A stretch of DNA of 64,000 nucleotides from Chlamydomonas sphaeroides (taxonomy: Eukaryota; Chlorophyta; Chlorophyceae; Chlamydomonadales; Chlamydomonadaceae): the NCBI GenBank assembly GCA_001662425.1, contig BDDC01000010.1, positions 116,000 to 179,999 of the forward strand, given 5' to 3'. Positions 47,296-59,655 of this stretch are shown here, piece by piece. Within the stretch, counting starts at the first letter, position 1. Every line of letters begins with the position of its first letter. The notes under the pieces were generated by a model. That model was not told the origin of the DNA. It worked only from the letters and a program-made list of their open reading frames with translations, and ran no database searches. The translations under genes and the position numbers were made by a program.

Positions 47296-50200
47296 ATGCA
47301 GACCAACATGCGAAGCGCCCAGGTCCCACGTGCATGCCCTGCAACGCACGCTCGCAGCGTTTCGCGGGTGTCGCGGCCTGTGCATGTCCCGCGTGCCACA
47401 AACAATGGAACTAACTGGGGAGCGCTTGGTCTCGACGAGCCAATTGAGCTCATCGACGGCCGTGTGACTAGCGGGCCGGTGAGCTATGCAAGCAGTGAGC
47501 GAAACCCTGGCGATCTTGACAATTGCGCTTCGCTGCACACTTCACGCCGGAGCTGTAACTTGCAACTCTATGCCATGTAATGCGCGCATACGTGTAGATG
47601 CTTGCGTATATGCCCTGGGCCCGGTCTAGCCACGTCGACGCCTCGTCGACAGCTCCCCAGACGCTGAGGAGCCCTTCCCCGCCTCTCACGGCACTGCGCG
47701 ACCTCTTTCTGGTGCCCCTGCCGCCGTTGCACCTTTGCCCAGCTGTTCTGCCGTCCCCAGCCTCCCACCACCCCAGCTGCCATACGCCTGCCTTCACGCG
47801 TTCCCCCTTCTCCCTTCACAACCCGTTGACCAGGACCTGTCGGTGGAGGTCAACGGCATGAAGCTGCCCAACCCCTTCATCATCGGCTCCGGCCCGCCCG
47901 GCACCAACTACCAGGTCATGAAGAAGGCCTTCGACGAGGGCTGGGGCGGCGTCATCTGCAAGGTGCGCACAGCATTGTGTAGCACCCGCCCGACGAGCGC
48001 CCCCGCACCCCGCACCCCATCAGCTCCTGTTACCCACCCGCCCTGCGTAGCTGCAGCCCAACCCGCACGTCTCTCGGGCCACGCTGGGTCACCCGCTTCC
48101 CAAGGACCTGCCCTGCCCTGCCCGAGTACACACTCGGGCGGGCCGCTTGCGGGGTTGCACTCTATTTCGGCCCTATAAAGTTGAATACACTCCCCCTCAC
48201 ATCTGAACACACTCCCTCACTTACCCCCGCCACCTCCGCACACCCGCCTCCCCCAGACCCTGTCACTGGACTCGTCCAAGGTGGTCAACGTGACGCCGCG
48301 CTACGCCAAGACCCGCGACTACGGCGGCAAGGTGGGCGGCTGGCACGCGCTTGCGCTGGCGTCCAACGCTGAGTGCGGCGCCATCGCCATTGGCGGTTGG
48401 CGGTTGGCCGCACGGAGCGATCTTTGCCAGCGTCTTTGCTGCTAGCTGCCGCCTCACCAGCGGCGAGGGCTGCCGGTGGGGTGTGCCAAGAAGCATGTCT
48501 GCAGCGGACCTCCAGGGAGCGACCAGCAGACCCTGATACGCTCGCTCCCTCGCCCGCTCCCTTACCCCTTCCCGCCAGGTGTTCGGCTGGCAGAACTTTG
48601 AGCTCATCAGCGACCGGCCCTTCGCCACCATGCTGGCCGAGATGAAGCGGCTGCGCGAGGAGTATCCCAACCGCATCCTCATCGCCTCCATCATGGAGGA
48701 GTACAAGTGAGAGGGCAGCTGGCGGGGCTGGCGTCAATCAGGGTCAGGGTGCTCAGTCCGCCGCGCGCAGCCCACTGGGCAGTAGGACACAGCAGGCCGG
48801 GCAGAGGGGGTGACATTACCTGACATTTGGCAACCCGGGGAGGTGGCACACACAGCGCGAAGCGGCACACACAGCGTGTAACAGTTTGCCGCTGCTGGGG
48901 CCGGGGCGAAAGGAGCGGCATCGCCCCCCTCACCCCTGCAGGGGGATTCTCCAGGGAGGCTTCGTGAACTTGCAGATCTCGTCGGACTTTCCCCCTGCCC
49001 TGCCAGGCCATTGCGTCGTACCCAACGCTGCCGCCCCTCTGCCTCTGCACTTGTCCGCCCATTTGCAGCAAGAGCGCATGGGAGGAGATCATCGGACGGT
49101 GCGAGGAGATCAAGGTGGACGCCTTTGAGATCAACTTCAGCTGCCCGCACGGACTGCCAGAGCGCAGGTGCGCAGTGGGCCTAGCTGGGCACGCCAGGGG
49201 GGCTGGGCTGGGCTGGGCTGGCTGAATTACGCTGGCGTGGTCGGGGCCAGCGGTGCGCTGGAGTGGTTGGAGCCAGAGGTGGTGTTGTGGCCAAAGACGC
49301 GGCGGGCCCAGGAAGCCAGGGGGTGGCCCCGGGGGCCCGGCAGCTGACGTCAGGGCCAGCCCCCGTGGCAGACCCACCATGCGCTATGCGTGTCGGCAGG
49401 TGCCGGCACACGCCAAGCCGCCAGCTGCGGCCTGCGCAGCCCCTGGGGCGAATGCATTTTGGCGTGCCCTCTGCTGGCACGCCCAGGGCCGACGCCGCTG
49501 GGCCCAGCTGGCGGGGGGGCGGGGGCGCAGCCGAGCCGTGGCGTGCCGGCAGAGGGCAAGCCAGCGCGCACGCGTGCGGGGGCCTCTTGCAGCCGTGGTT
49601 GGGCGCCGCGCCTGGGGACTTGTGTCAGGCGGCGCGCTGCAAGGCCTGCAGCAGAGTCGAGCACGCGGGCATGCCTCGGGCGTGTGCCGCCAGTACTCCT
49701 GGGCGGGCTGGCAAGCCAGCACGCAGGTCAGGGGCCCACCAGCCAGGCCGCTGGAGCCGCTTTGGGTGCAGCTGCTCCAACTGCCATCGGATGGCCCGTG
49801 TCCCTGACCCCGTACACCGTGATCGCGGCCCCTCCCATCCTCCCATCTTCCCCCAGGATGGGCATGGCCATGGGCCAGGATCCCGAGATCCTCGGCGAGG
49901 TGTGCGGCTGGATCAACGGCGCCGCTACCGTGCCGGTGTGGGCCAAGATGACGCCCAACGTGACCGACATTTCGCACCCGGCCGGCGTGGCGCTCAAGGC
50001 GGGCTGCGAGGGCGTGGCCGCGATCAACACCATCCAGTGCATCACGGGTGGGCCGCCGGCTGCTTGGCCGAAGCAGCCCAAACGCCTAGGCTTCCATTGC
50101 TGCGACCTGCGGGTCCACGGCGGCAGCTGAGCGCTGCCGTTGCCGTGCTTGCTCGCGCTCGCGCTGGCGCAACGAGTGCATCTCGCAAACCCGTGTGGCC

Positions 50201-51359
50201 CCCAACTCCCACCCACCAACCCAGGCGTCAACCTGGACACGCTGCGGCCCGAGCCCAGTGTGGAGGGCTACTCCACCCCCGGCGGCTACAGCTGGAAGGC
50301 CGTCAAGCCCATTGCGCTCGCCAAGTGCACCGCCATCGCCAAGCTCATTGAGCGCGAGTACAAGGGCCAGGGCCGCTCGCTGAGCGGCATCGGCGGCGTG
50401 GAGACGGGCGGCGACGCGGCCGAGTTCATCCTGCTGGGCTCCGACACGGTGCAGGTGAGGCACCCAGCTGGTGCTGCGCTGGGTCGTGTGCGTGTGCAGG
50501 CGGCAGGAGCAGGCTTGTGAGCTTTGGCAGGCGGCGCGCGCGTGAGCTGGCTCGCTGGCCCAACTCGGCACGCACCGCCTCCGGGGCCCGCAGGTGTGCA
50601 CGGGCGTCATGATCCACGGCTACCCCGTGGTCAAGAACCTGTGCGGCGGACTGCAGGTGCGGGCGCTGGGGGCCGGGGTCACCTGGTGTCGCTGCCGGGC
50701 CGCGCCCTGCGCTGCGCGCGTCCAGCTGCTTTGCCTGCTGCTGCCAAGCCTTTCTGCCTCGCCTCGTTAGACTAACCGCCCCTCTTGTGCGCGTGCACAC
50801 GCTTCGACCGCAGCGCTTCATGGCCAAGCACGACTTCAAGTCCATTGCCGAGTTCAAGGGCAAGTCGCTGCCGTACGTGACGGTGCACAGCGAGCTCGTC
50901 AAGCGCCAGCGCGACGCCATCGCCGCCAAGAAGCAGCGCGTGGGCCTGGCTAACGACGCCGACTGGAGCGGCGAAGACTTCGTGAAGAACGCTGACTCGA
51001 TGGTAAGTCGTCCGCACATCATCCGAAGCCGCCCCCGCCACACCCATCACGGTGATGGGCGAGGCTTTCTTAGGAGACGCAGTCTCCGTAGCTTGACCAA
51101 CAGCTGGTCCGCAGCTAGCTCGCATCACGCCATCACCGCCCCCGCATCAGACTGCAGCAGCCTGTGCGTCCTTGCCCTCAACTGCCGCGCGAGCGTTTGC
51201 ATGGCTGTCGCGTGTGGTCTGGGATCTGCCGCACCTGCCATCTCTGCCAGCCCCGCCCCTTCAAGCCCCCTCGCTTGCATGCCACCTCCGCGCCAACTAC
51301 GCAACTGCCGTACCAGTATCGCCGTACCGCTGCCGTACTGCCGTACACAGGCCGTGTGA
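47296..51359 (+). CDS. PYD1: Dihydropyrimidine dehydrogenase, plant PYD1 type, plastid-targeted
   Basis: Reduces uracil and thymine with NADPH, first step of pyrimidine breakdown. Ten exons (47296-47478, 47834-47962, 48257-48331, 48579-48706, 49069-49167, 49857-50047, 50225-50454, 50594-50656, 50814-51002, 51351-51359) give 431 residues, matching plant PYD1 (about 426). Exon 1 is a chloroplast-type transit peptide rich in Arg, Ser, Val (MQTNMRSAQVPRACPATHAR). The FMN barrel follows: LPNPFIIGSGPPGTNYQVMK, NRILIASIMEEYNKSAWEE, EINFSCPHGLPERRMG with the catalytic Cys, VPVWAKMTPNVTDI, NTIQCITG, GIGGVETGGDAAEFILLGSD and CTGVMIHGYPVV. It lacks the Fe-S and NADPH domains of animal DPYD, as in plants. 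Exon 9 ends with the strong donor ATG/GTAAGT; the proposed last exon codes only for Ala-Val-stop and is the weakest part. Confidence 0.93.
48159..48174 (+). repeat. Dispersed repeat, copy in PYD1 intron 2
   Basis: Second copy of the 16-base sequence also present at 29488-29503 in a MON2 intron. It lies in a locally AT-richer patch (CCCTATAAAGTTGAATACAC). Confidence 0.6.
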
Positions 51360-53143
51360 AGACATCATGGCCGTCTGGAGGACACGAGCTGCCGTGTTGG
51401 GAGGGGCAGCGCCGCAGCCATGAGGTGCAGCAGGGCGCAGGACATCCCCTCGCGGTCCGCGCCCTTTGATACGCTGCAGGGCCGCGTGCTGTTGCCATGC
51501 ACGTTTGCGGGCCGTCGGGCTCACAGCACCAGGAGGGGCCGACGCTCGCATAGGGCGAGCGCGCGGGTCGGGGAAGGTTGGGGTGGGTGCAGCGGCCAGG
51601 GCCCGGGGCACGGGCAACGGGAGCGCGGGCGGCTAGGGCACCGGCCACGAGGCAGGGTTTCAGGGACTGCGAGGGCGGCTGGGGGAGCTGCGCAGCCCGC
51701 TGCTGGATAGGTCCCGGACCGGACCGGACTCGCAATCTCGTGAGCTTGGCGCATTGCGTTGCGGACGCTGGACGGGACTGCATTTACCGGACCGCGCTGC
51801 CAGCGCGGGCCGCGCCCCCCGAGGGCCGGAGCTGCTCGTCGTGGTGGCCAAGCCCCGCCGCCGTTTTGACGGACCCGGCGGCGGGGCTGGCCGGCTGACG
51901 ACGGTTGGGTTGTGCGAGCTCTTCCCTGTTGGGCGATGCCGGGCAAGGGTGCAGGCCAGGGGTGGGTTCCCCCGAGTGTGCGAGCTTCCGTGTGAGCTGC
52001 TGTCAGCGATAGGGGCTCCCAGCGCTGCGGAGGGGCTTGTGGGGTTCCGGCTGTACAGAGATCTGTTGTCAGGGGCCGTCATGTACCACTACTGTAGGTG
52101 CCTGCGCGTAGCTAATGCCATTCATTACGCCGCCCAGCCGCTGCTGTTGTATGCCGTTTGCCGTTGCGTGTGTCGTGTACGCAAGGTGTGGGCTTCTTTG
52201 CGCGTGTCCCGGCGCATCCTGCCGGCGCCTGGGCGCGCGCTATAACCGCTATTCAGTGCTGCATAACGCCTAAGCGGCCGGCATGCCCTTGCCGGGCCGC
52301 GGCCGCCTTGCTGGCGAGAGCGTGTAACGCGATTGCAAGCATGGTTGGTGTCATGTGTAGCGTAACCCGCCGCAACGCAAGCCAGGCATAACGCTTGACC
52401 AGTGTATCCGCAACAGCTGAACTAGGACCATGACTAGGACGATGAAGCACCTCAGTCCACAGCTGCAGGGGCGGCGCTTGGGCGGCCGCAGCCGCCGCAT
52501 TGCGGCGAGCAGGGCGGGCGAGGCGGCGGCGGTGGGCTGCTGCGGTGAGCCGGTGGCCGTCAGGAGCCGCACCAGGGGAGCGCTGGTGTCGCAGGACTCG
52601 CGACAAGAGCGATGTGGTGAGGGCTTGCAGGGGGCTTGCGTGGTTTGCGATGGTGTTTTGTTTGCGCGTGTCGCGAGGGTGTTGCCATCGCGGGAACTCT
52701 CAGAGCGGCAAAGTCGGCAACCTCTGTTAGCTAGTAGTACTAGGCCCGTGTCGTTGTCCGCCCTTGTCCTTTCCCGAGCCATTCGTGGTATTACTGTGGC
52801 TACACCAAGGTTTACCCGCTAAGCTTTAACATCACCAGCATCAAAGGCTAGACGTGGAGTCACAACCCCAACTGGTACAGGTGCGGTTGGCGGCTCAAGC
52901 GTCAAGACCACGAAACGCGAGCGAGTGGTGCCTGGGGCGAGTGACACTGCTTCGTGCGGATCTTAACCCATGAGCATGAGAGCTGGGCGTTGCTGTGCCG
53001 TCTGCAGTGGGTAGGGGCTAGCCATCGTCGGGCTGCACAAGGAAGCAAGGCCATGTGGAGCTGTGATGCCCGCACGTCGTCACTCATCCCTTACAGGTAT
53101 TGCAGACGCCTCTCGGAGGCACAGCGCAGCAACGAGCGCGGCA
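51360..53143. other. Intergenic region between PYD1 and the ankyrin gene, with a gene fragment
   Basis: About 1.8 kb. The left part is GC-rich PYD1 3' flank; a TGTAA occurs only at about 52324. Bases 52465-52615 are an inverted copy of the 3' end of the coiled-coil gene at 60.4-60.8 kb (see separate entry). The last 300 bases should be promoter and 5' leader of the ankyrin gene. Confidence 0.5.
52465..52615 (+). pseudogene. Fragment duplicated from the 3' end of the coiled-coil gene (inverted copy)
   Basis: Bases 52465-52585 match the reverse complement of 60681-60806 at about 90% with a 9-base gap, covering the last 30 or so codons, the TGA stop and the first 3' UTR bases of the coiled-coil gene. 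Bases 52585-52615 match the reverse complement of 60376-60406 perfectly (31 of 31). The two blocks are adjacent here but 274 bp apart at the parental locus. No start codon or other gene structure accompanies it. Confidence 0.75.
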
Positions 53144-56100
53144 ATGGCCCCGAGCTGCTTGGAGCCGACGCCGGTGGATGGTGGGACGCTAATACCGCCA
53201 CCGTCGTCGCCTCCGACACCGGAGCAGCAAGCAGCGCTGCAAGCGGCCCTCGCGGCCGACATGAGTGGGGCCAGCGCAGACACAGCACACGTTCAACAGC
53301 TCATATCGCATGGCGCGGATGTTAATGCACCTGACAATAACGGCTGGACACCGCTGCACACGGCAGCATATCACGGCCAGGAAGAAATCGTGCGCATCCT
53401 GCTCGCCAACAACGCGGACGTGAATGCCCGCAACAAGTCAGAGGAGACACCTCTACATCTGGCAGCAAAGTGGCCGCAGGACCGAGTCGTGGAGGCTCTC
53501 CTGGCGGGTGGCGCAGACCTATCGGCGCGAAACAAGCGCGGCCGCACGCCCGCGCACGTCGCGTCGCTCTTCAACCGCCACGCCATCCTCGACCGCCTGC
53601 TCAGCGCGGGTGAGCCTTCGCGACCGCCTCTCCAACCCTGTCCTCCTCGCCCATCCCAACGATGCCTGCCGCCACCCATCCCCTCTCCCTCCCGCCCCCT
53701 CGCGCCTCATCCCCCCCATCCCCTCTACCCAACCCCAAACCCCAGGCGCGGACGCGAGCGCCCGCGACACCGACGCCGCGACGCCGCTGCACCTGGCGGT
53801 GCGCGCCGGCTCCCCGGTGGAGCCGGAGCTGGTAAAGACGCTCATCCGCCACAACGCCGACCTGGAGGCGCAGGACGCTAAGGGCAACAGCCCGCTGGCC
53901 GCCCTGCCGCCAGCGCAGGTCGCGGTGAGGCCACGTTGGCTGCCTCCCCGGGAGGGGTTGGGCAGCGGCCGCGGCAGCCGGAGGCGCTACGGGCCGGGCG
54001 CAGGGGCAAGGCCTGGTTAGGCCATGGAGGGTTGCCAGGCGCCGCTGCGCACCGAGGGGTCGGCGCCTGGAGCACCGGCGCGGCGCTGAGGGCACGCAGG
54101 CAGGCACGCAGGCAGGCAGGCAGGCTCATGACGCAACCCTCCTCCACTGCCCTCGGACTGCCGCCACCCAACACCGCCGCCACCGCGCCGCCGCCGCCGC
54201 CGCCGCCCCCAGGACTGGCTGCACTGGTCGGCCTACGAGGGCAAGGAGGCGTTGCTGCGGGTGCTGCTGGCGCGGCCGGGCGTCAAGCCGGACGTGTACA
54301 GCGAGGAAGGGCTCACGCCGCTGCACCTGGCCGCGCACGCCAACAGCATACCCATGGTGCGGTGCGCCGTACAGGGCGGCACAGGGCAGTACAGCAGTAC
54401 GGGCAGCACCAACACGGGATGCGGGCTTCCGTGCAGCGGCGTCTGCGCGCGGCGTGGAGGCCGGCAGGCCTGCGTTCTTGTGCGGGCCTTAAGCGCGGCC
54501 TCGCCCTCGCGCCGCAGGTGTCCATGTTGCTCGCCGCGGGCGCAAAGGTCAACGCGCCCTCGCAGCCGCCCAGCAACAAGCAGCCAGGTACGGTCCGGTC
54601 GGTCCGGTCAGGGTGTGGGCTCCCGTGGCCCTGCTTCACCAGAAGGTAGGCAGGGTACCTGTCCGGTGCATGGCTCACGACCCACTGCGCACCTGTCCGG
54701 TGTGTACGGCGTGTGCGGCAGGCAAGGAGAGCATGTACGGCATCCCGCTGCCCGGCGCTCCGGGCTCCATCACGGCGGGGATCACGATCAGCAGCCAGCT
54801 GAAGAGCTACGGCGGCGGCAAGATGCCGCCGGGGGAGCTGACGGCCCTGCACATTGCTGCGGAGCGCGGCAGCGCGGAGCTCATACGGGTGCTGGTGGCG
54901 GCGGGCTCCAAAGTCAACGTCCAGGTACCCACCTGGGGTGGTGGTGGTGGTTCTGGTGGGGCGAGACGGCTGGAGGCGCTGGGCGGACGGGGCAGGGTAC
55001 GGCGAGGGACCAGGCCATTGGAGCGCGGTGGCCCGGCAGCTCGTTGGTTGGCGTCCTGCGCAGTGCGGTTGGGCTGCCGTGTGGCTGCTCCTCAGCCTCG
55101 ACCCGCGCCCGGCCGTCTCTGCCCTATGCCTGGCCCTCGCTGCAGGGCGAGCGGGGCATGGCGCCGCTGCACGTGGCGGTGTGGGAGGGCAACACGGCGG
55201 CGGTGGTGTCGCTGCTGGCGGCCAAGGTGCGGCAGTGGCTCAAGGCCCGCGGGGGTCGCATGCGGGAGGGAGGAGGGAGGGAGGGGCGCCTGCGGCGCTT
55301 AGCAGCTGCTGCTGGGGCAACGTGGAGCGGCACCAGGAGGCGCGCCAAGAGCGTGGAGCAGCACCACCAGCTGGCGGACCAGGACCAGGATCAGGCTGTC
55401 GTTGTGGCCAGGGTCCCAAGAGCCCTGCAGCAGCCCGGCGGCCCGTGGCTCGGCTGCAGGGGCTGGCGGCTGGGATCGCGATGGGGACCATGATGCGATG
55501 GGGACTGTGAAGAGGTCACGGGCCGGCCAAACGAAGGGGCTGAGGCGTGGCGGCTGCTTCCAGCCAGCAGGGGCGTGGCTGGCCCTTCGCGCCACCCGTT
55601 CCCGAGGGACTTGGCTGTCGCGCGTTGCCGCACCCGTCCGCGGAACCTTGTCGCACTGGTCTCCACCCATCCGCCCACCCATCCACGCACCCACCTATCC
55701 ACGCACCCGCCCAGGCCTCGGTGTGTCTCAAGTCCAAGGCGGGCGGCTTCACTGCGGTGCACTGCGCCTGCCTCTCCTCGCGCGCCTCTCCCGAGCTGCT
55801 GGCGCTGCTGCTGGACAATGGCGGCGCGGCGGTGCTGGAGGAGCGGTGCCAGGAGGGCTGGACGGCGCTGCACCTGGCGTGCCAGGTGCGGGCCCTGCGT
55901 GTGGGGGTGGCGGGGAGAGGTACCCCGCTTGGCGGCATCACCGGGGCGGGGGCGGGGCAGGCGCGGTGGATTGGGCTGCTCACCGTGTGTGAGGCGCATG
56001 AGCGGGGCCCGGATCGGCAGCTGCACCACGCTGCGCTCCGTAAATGGTGGTGTCAACGCGATGGGCTCGCGCCATCCCATCGAAGCAGGGGCGCAGGTGC

Positions 56101-59100
56101 AGCACGAAGGGGCGGACGCACCGACTCGGCCGCTTCATGCCGCCCGGGGTGCCTTCGCCGCCGCAGGCCGCTCCCCCGGCCATGGTGGAGCTGCTGCTGC
56201 AGCGAGGCGCCCGGCCCGGCGCCAAGGGCAAGAACGGCCGGACCGCGGCGGACTGCGCGGCCAAGCGGCCGGAGATACTGCAGGTGCGGGCTTGGTGCGG
56301 GCTGGTGTGGTGGGGCCAAGGCACGGACGCAGAGCGCAGGACGCACGACACCCCGTAAACTTGCCGTCCACGGCCTCCCCCGCCTGCTCAGGTGCTCCAC
56401 ATCGCGACGGGCGGCAAGGTGCCCCTGCCGCTGGGCCTGCCCTCGGTCGCGGCCGCCGCCGCCAACGGCCTCCTGAGCGCCGGCGGCTCCTCCGGCGGCG
56501 GCCGCGGCGCGTCCGCCAGCAGCCGGTCCGGCGGACGGTCCGGCGGCTCCTCCGCTGCCGCCGGCGGCGGCTCGGGCTCGCAGTCCGGCCTGCTGCCCGG
56601 CACGGCGGCGGTGCTGGAGCCGCTGGAGTCGGTTGAGGCGACGCTGGCGGCGCTGCTCGCCGACATGGGCGGCGCGCTGTGCTCGCTCCAGGCCGGATCC
56701 ATTTTTGGATCCAGCGCCTGCTCGGTGGATCCGGTGGGGCACTGCATCAAGCCGCTGGACAAGCGGCTGGTGGTGTGCTGCACGCTGGGCTGCACCTTTA
56801 GCTTCCACCTGCAGTGCTGGAAGCGCGGCCGCGAGCAGCTTAAGGAGCGCTGGCCGGGGTTCAACGGCTCGCTGCAGCCGGGCGGCCGCTACTGTTGCAT
56901 AGCGCCCGGCTGCCCCGGCTACGTGCGCGAGCAGGCCATTTGCGACGGCGCCAGCCTGCAGCAGGCCGCTGCTGGCGGCGGCGGCGGTGCCGGTGGCGGC
57001 GGCGGTGGCTATGCCGCCGCCAGCGGCCGGCTGTACCTCATGGATGCGGCTGTGTACGATACCCTGCCGTCGACGGCGAAGCCGATCGGTGGCGGCGTGC
57101 CGCCGCCGCCAGGCGGCGGCGCCGACGGCGTCGGCGGGCTGCTGCCGCAGCAGCCGTCGGCGCCGCTGCAGCCGGCGCTGCCGGCCGGCGGCTGCGGCTC
57201 CTCGGCGGCGGCGGCGGGGCTGTCGTCGCTAGCGGCGCTGACGCCGTCGCTGACGCTGGCGCAGGCGATGGTGCAGGCCGCGACGTCGCTCGGGAACATG
57301 GTATCTGGCGGAGCTGGCGGCGCCGCCGGCCGGCTCAACGCCAGCCAGCTGGCGGCGGCGCTGAGCGCCAGCGGCAGCCTGCAGGCTCTACTGGCCAACC
57401 CGCCGCCGGTGCCCAAAGCCATGTCGGCACGGGAGGCCGCGGCCATTGCGGCGCAAACGCTCGGCGCCTCGTCATGCTTTGCGGATGACCATGGAAGCGA
57501 TGACGAGGTTGATTATGACGACGGCGACGACGCCGCCGACCAGGCGCCGTCGCCTCCGGCCGCCGCCAACGGCAGGAAGGGCAGCTCGGCGGCGGCGTCA
57601 ACGTCAGCGTCGGGGTCGGGCTCTGGCGCGTCGAAGCGGAAGGCGGGCGGCAAGGGCGGCAAGGGATCTGCTGCGGCCGGCAAGAACCTGCCGACGCCGC
57701 ACCCCTCCCAGGCGGTGTCGTCGGCGACGGTGGCGGCGGCGGTGGCGCAAGGCAACATCAGCGCCGCCGCGGCGGCGGAGATGCTGCAGCAGCTGCAGGG
57801 CCTGCAGCAAGCGGTGGTTGCCGTACAGAACGTGGTCGGCGTCGGCGTCGACTTGAACGTGCGCTCTGTCGGCATGGAGGGCGTCCGCAGCCGCGCTGCC
57901 GCCGCCGCCGCCGCCAACGGCGGCGCCAGCTCCGCGTCGACGGCGCCGTCTTTGACGCGCAGCGGGCTGCTGGTCCCGGAACCCGTGGTGCTCGAGCCGC
58001 TGCGGGAGCTGCCGCCGCCGCCGCTGTCCCCGCCGGCCGAGGCCGACGGCGGCGCTGCCATCGACGCGGCGGCGCCAATGCCGCCGCCGCGGCGGCCGAC
58101 GCCGCCGATGCCGCCCATGTTGCGCCGCTCGCCGCCGCCGCTGGAGAACGGCCGCCAGCCGCACCCGGTGTCCCCTCAGCTGGCGACGCCGCCGCCGGCG
58201 ACGTCGCTCCACACGCCAGGTGTTCAGGTGCTGCTGCCGCAGGCCGGCGCCGCGGCGGTACTGGCGGCGGCGGCCGCGCCGGCGCCGCCGTCCCCGCCGG
58301 CGACGGCGCCGTCGGCCCGCAGGCCGGACGCGACGCTGGCCCCCGTCATGGTATCGCCGGCGGCGGCGCCGCTCAAGGCCAAGGCGTCGCTGGCTGCCGC
58401 CGGCGCTTCCTCGCCGAAGGCCGGCGCCGCCAGCGCCAACGGCGCCGCTAGGCAGGTCGCCAACGGCACGCCGCCCAAGCCGCCGGGCGCCCCCGGCGGC
58501 GCCGCCATAGCCAACGGCGGCACCGGCAGCGGCCCCGTGTCGGTGGTGCGAAGCGCCTCGCCCGTCTCTGGCGTCGCCGTCACGCGCTCCGTTGCGCCTC
58601 GGCTGTCGTCGCATCAGGCGGCGCTGGCGCTGAGCGCAGGCGACTATGAGCCCGGCGGCTACGCCAGGGCCGTGTGCCCGCGCCACCAGCCCGGCGTCCA
58701 CAGAGTCACGCTCTCCGCCAGCAGCGCTGCTGCAGCCACCGCGGCGGCAGCGGCGGCCCTGCCGGCGTCGGCCGGCGATGCCGCCGCGGCGGCGGCGGCG
58801 GCGCCACCCACCGGGGGCGTGGCGATTGCCGTACCGGTCGAGCAGGTCCTCGCCGGCCGTGCCAGCGGCGCCGCCGCCGCGACGGCGGCGGCCCGCGGCG
58901 CAGCCGCCGCGCCCGCCGGCCCCGCGCCGGAGCTGCGCAGCAACGGGGACATTGTGCTCGAGGCGCTGCGCGGCCTCCGTGACGGCGCCAGCGGCGGCGG
59001 CGCCGCCGCCAGCGGCCGCCATCTGCTGCTGGAGAGCGCCGACATCCCGCTGCTGGCGTCGACGCCGGGCATGCTGGAGGCCTGGCTGTCGGCCCACGTG

Positions 59101-59655
59101 GGCACCCACGGCCGGCTGGCGGCGTATCGCATACTGCCGCCGCAGGGCGCAGTGGCCGTCAGCTTCGAGTCCGACGGCGCCGCCGCCGCCGCCGCGGCGG
59201 CGCTGGCGGCGCGGCCGGCGCTGCTCGTGCACCCGCTGTCGGTGGCGCCGCTGGCGGCCTTCCCTGACGACGAGGCGTTGGCGGCCAGCGCGGTGCAGGT
59301 GCGGCCACTGGCGTGGGCTCGTGGGCGTCTGGGAGAAGAACGTGCTGTGAGGCAGTGTGCTGTGGGCTGTGCTGTGCTGCCGCTGTGCTGTGAGGCAGTG
59401 CCCGGGGCTCCGGCCGAACGCCCGGCTCTGCGCTTGCCCTGAGCGTGCGCCCCGCTGGCTTGTCACGAAAACGGTGCTGTCCCTGCTTCTGCCGCTGTTG
59501 CCCCGGGGCAGGTAGCCAAGGCCTCTTCGTGCGGCGGCCCCGGCGACCGGTCCTGGATGGGCCACATGGTGGAGCTGTGGAGCCGGCTGCAGGGCCTGCC
59601 GCCGCCCGTGCACCAGGAGCCGGCGGCGGAGCTGGAGCAGCAGCAGCAGCAGTGA
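53144..59655 (+). CDS. Large ankyrin-repeat protein with Cys/His cluster and low-complexity C-terminal half
   Basis: Ten exons (53144-53609, 53746-53918, 54213-54356, 54518-54587, 54722-54924, 55146-55226, 55715-55885, 56167-56283, 56392-59298, 59512-59655) in phase encode 1,491 residues; an in-frame ATG at 53066 would add 26. The first 510 residues form about ten ankyrin repeats (DNNGWTPLHTAAYHGQEEIV, SEETPLHLAAKWPQDRVVEA, EEGLTPLHLAAHANSIPMV). A Cys/His-rich segment follows (about 56740-56950): CCTLGCTFSFHLQCWKRGRE, then YCCIAPGCPGYV, resembling the zinc-binding module next to RNA-binding or RING parts in TTC3/DZIP3-type proteins (inference). The 2.9-kb exon 9 is Ala/Gly/Pro-rich apart from a conserved-looking C-terminal module (about 58940-59250: HLLLESADIPLLA, GRLAAYRILPPQGAVAVSFE) with RRM-like spacing. 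No RING is visible. It ends with a poly-Gln tail. Function unknown; probably a protein- or RNA-binding adaptor. Confidence 0.85.
54096..54126 (+). repeat. GGCA-type simple repeat in intron 2 of the ankyrin gene
   Basis: CAGG and CACG tetranucleotides repeat about seven times (CGCAGGCAGGCAGGCAGG). Plain microsatellite within the intron. Confidence 0.7.

Noticed and set aside
59299..59442. Read-through of ankyrin-gene exon 9 to a stop at 59442
   Set aside because: A GTGCGG donor at 59299 and a CAG acceptor at 59511 join in phase to a conserved-looking Gln-tailed exon. The read-through peptide is Cys/Ala-rich repeat-like sequence.
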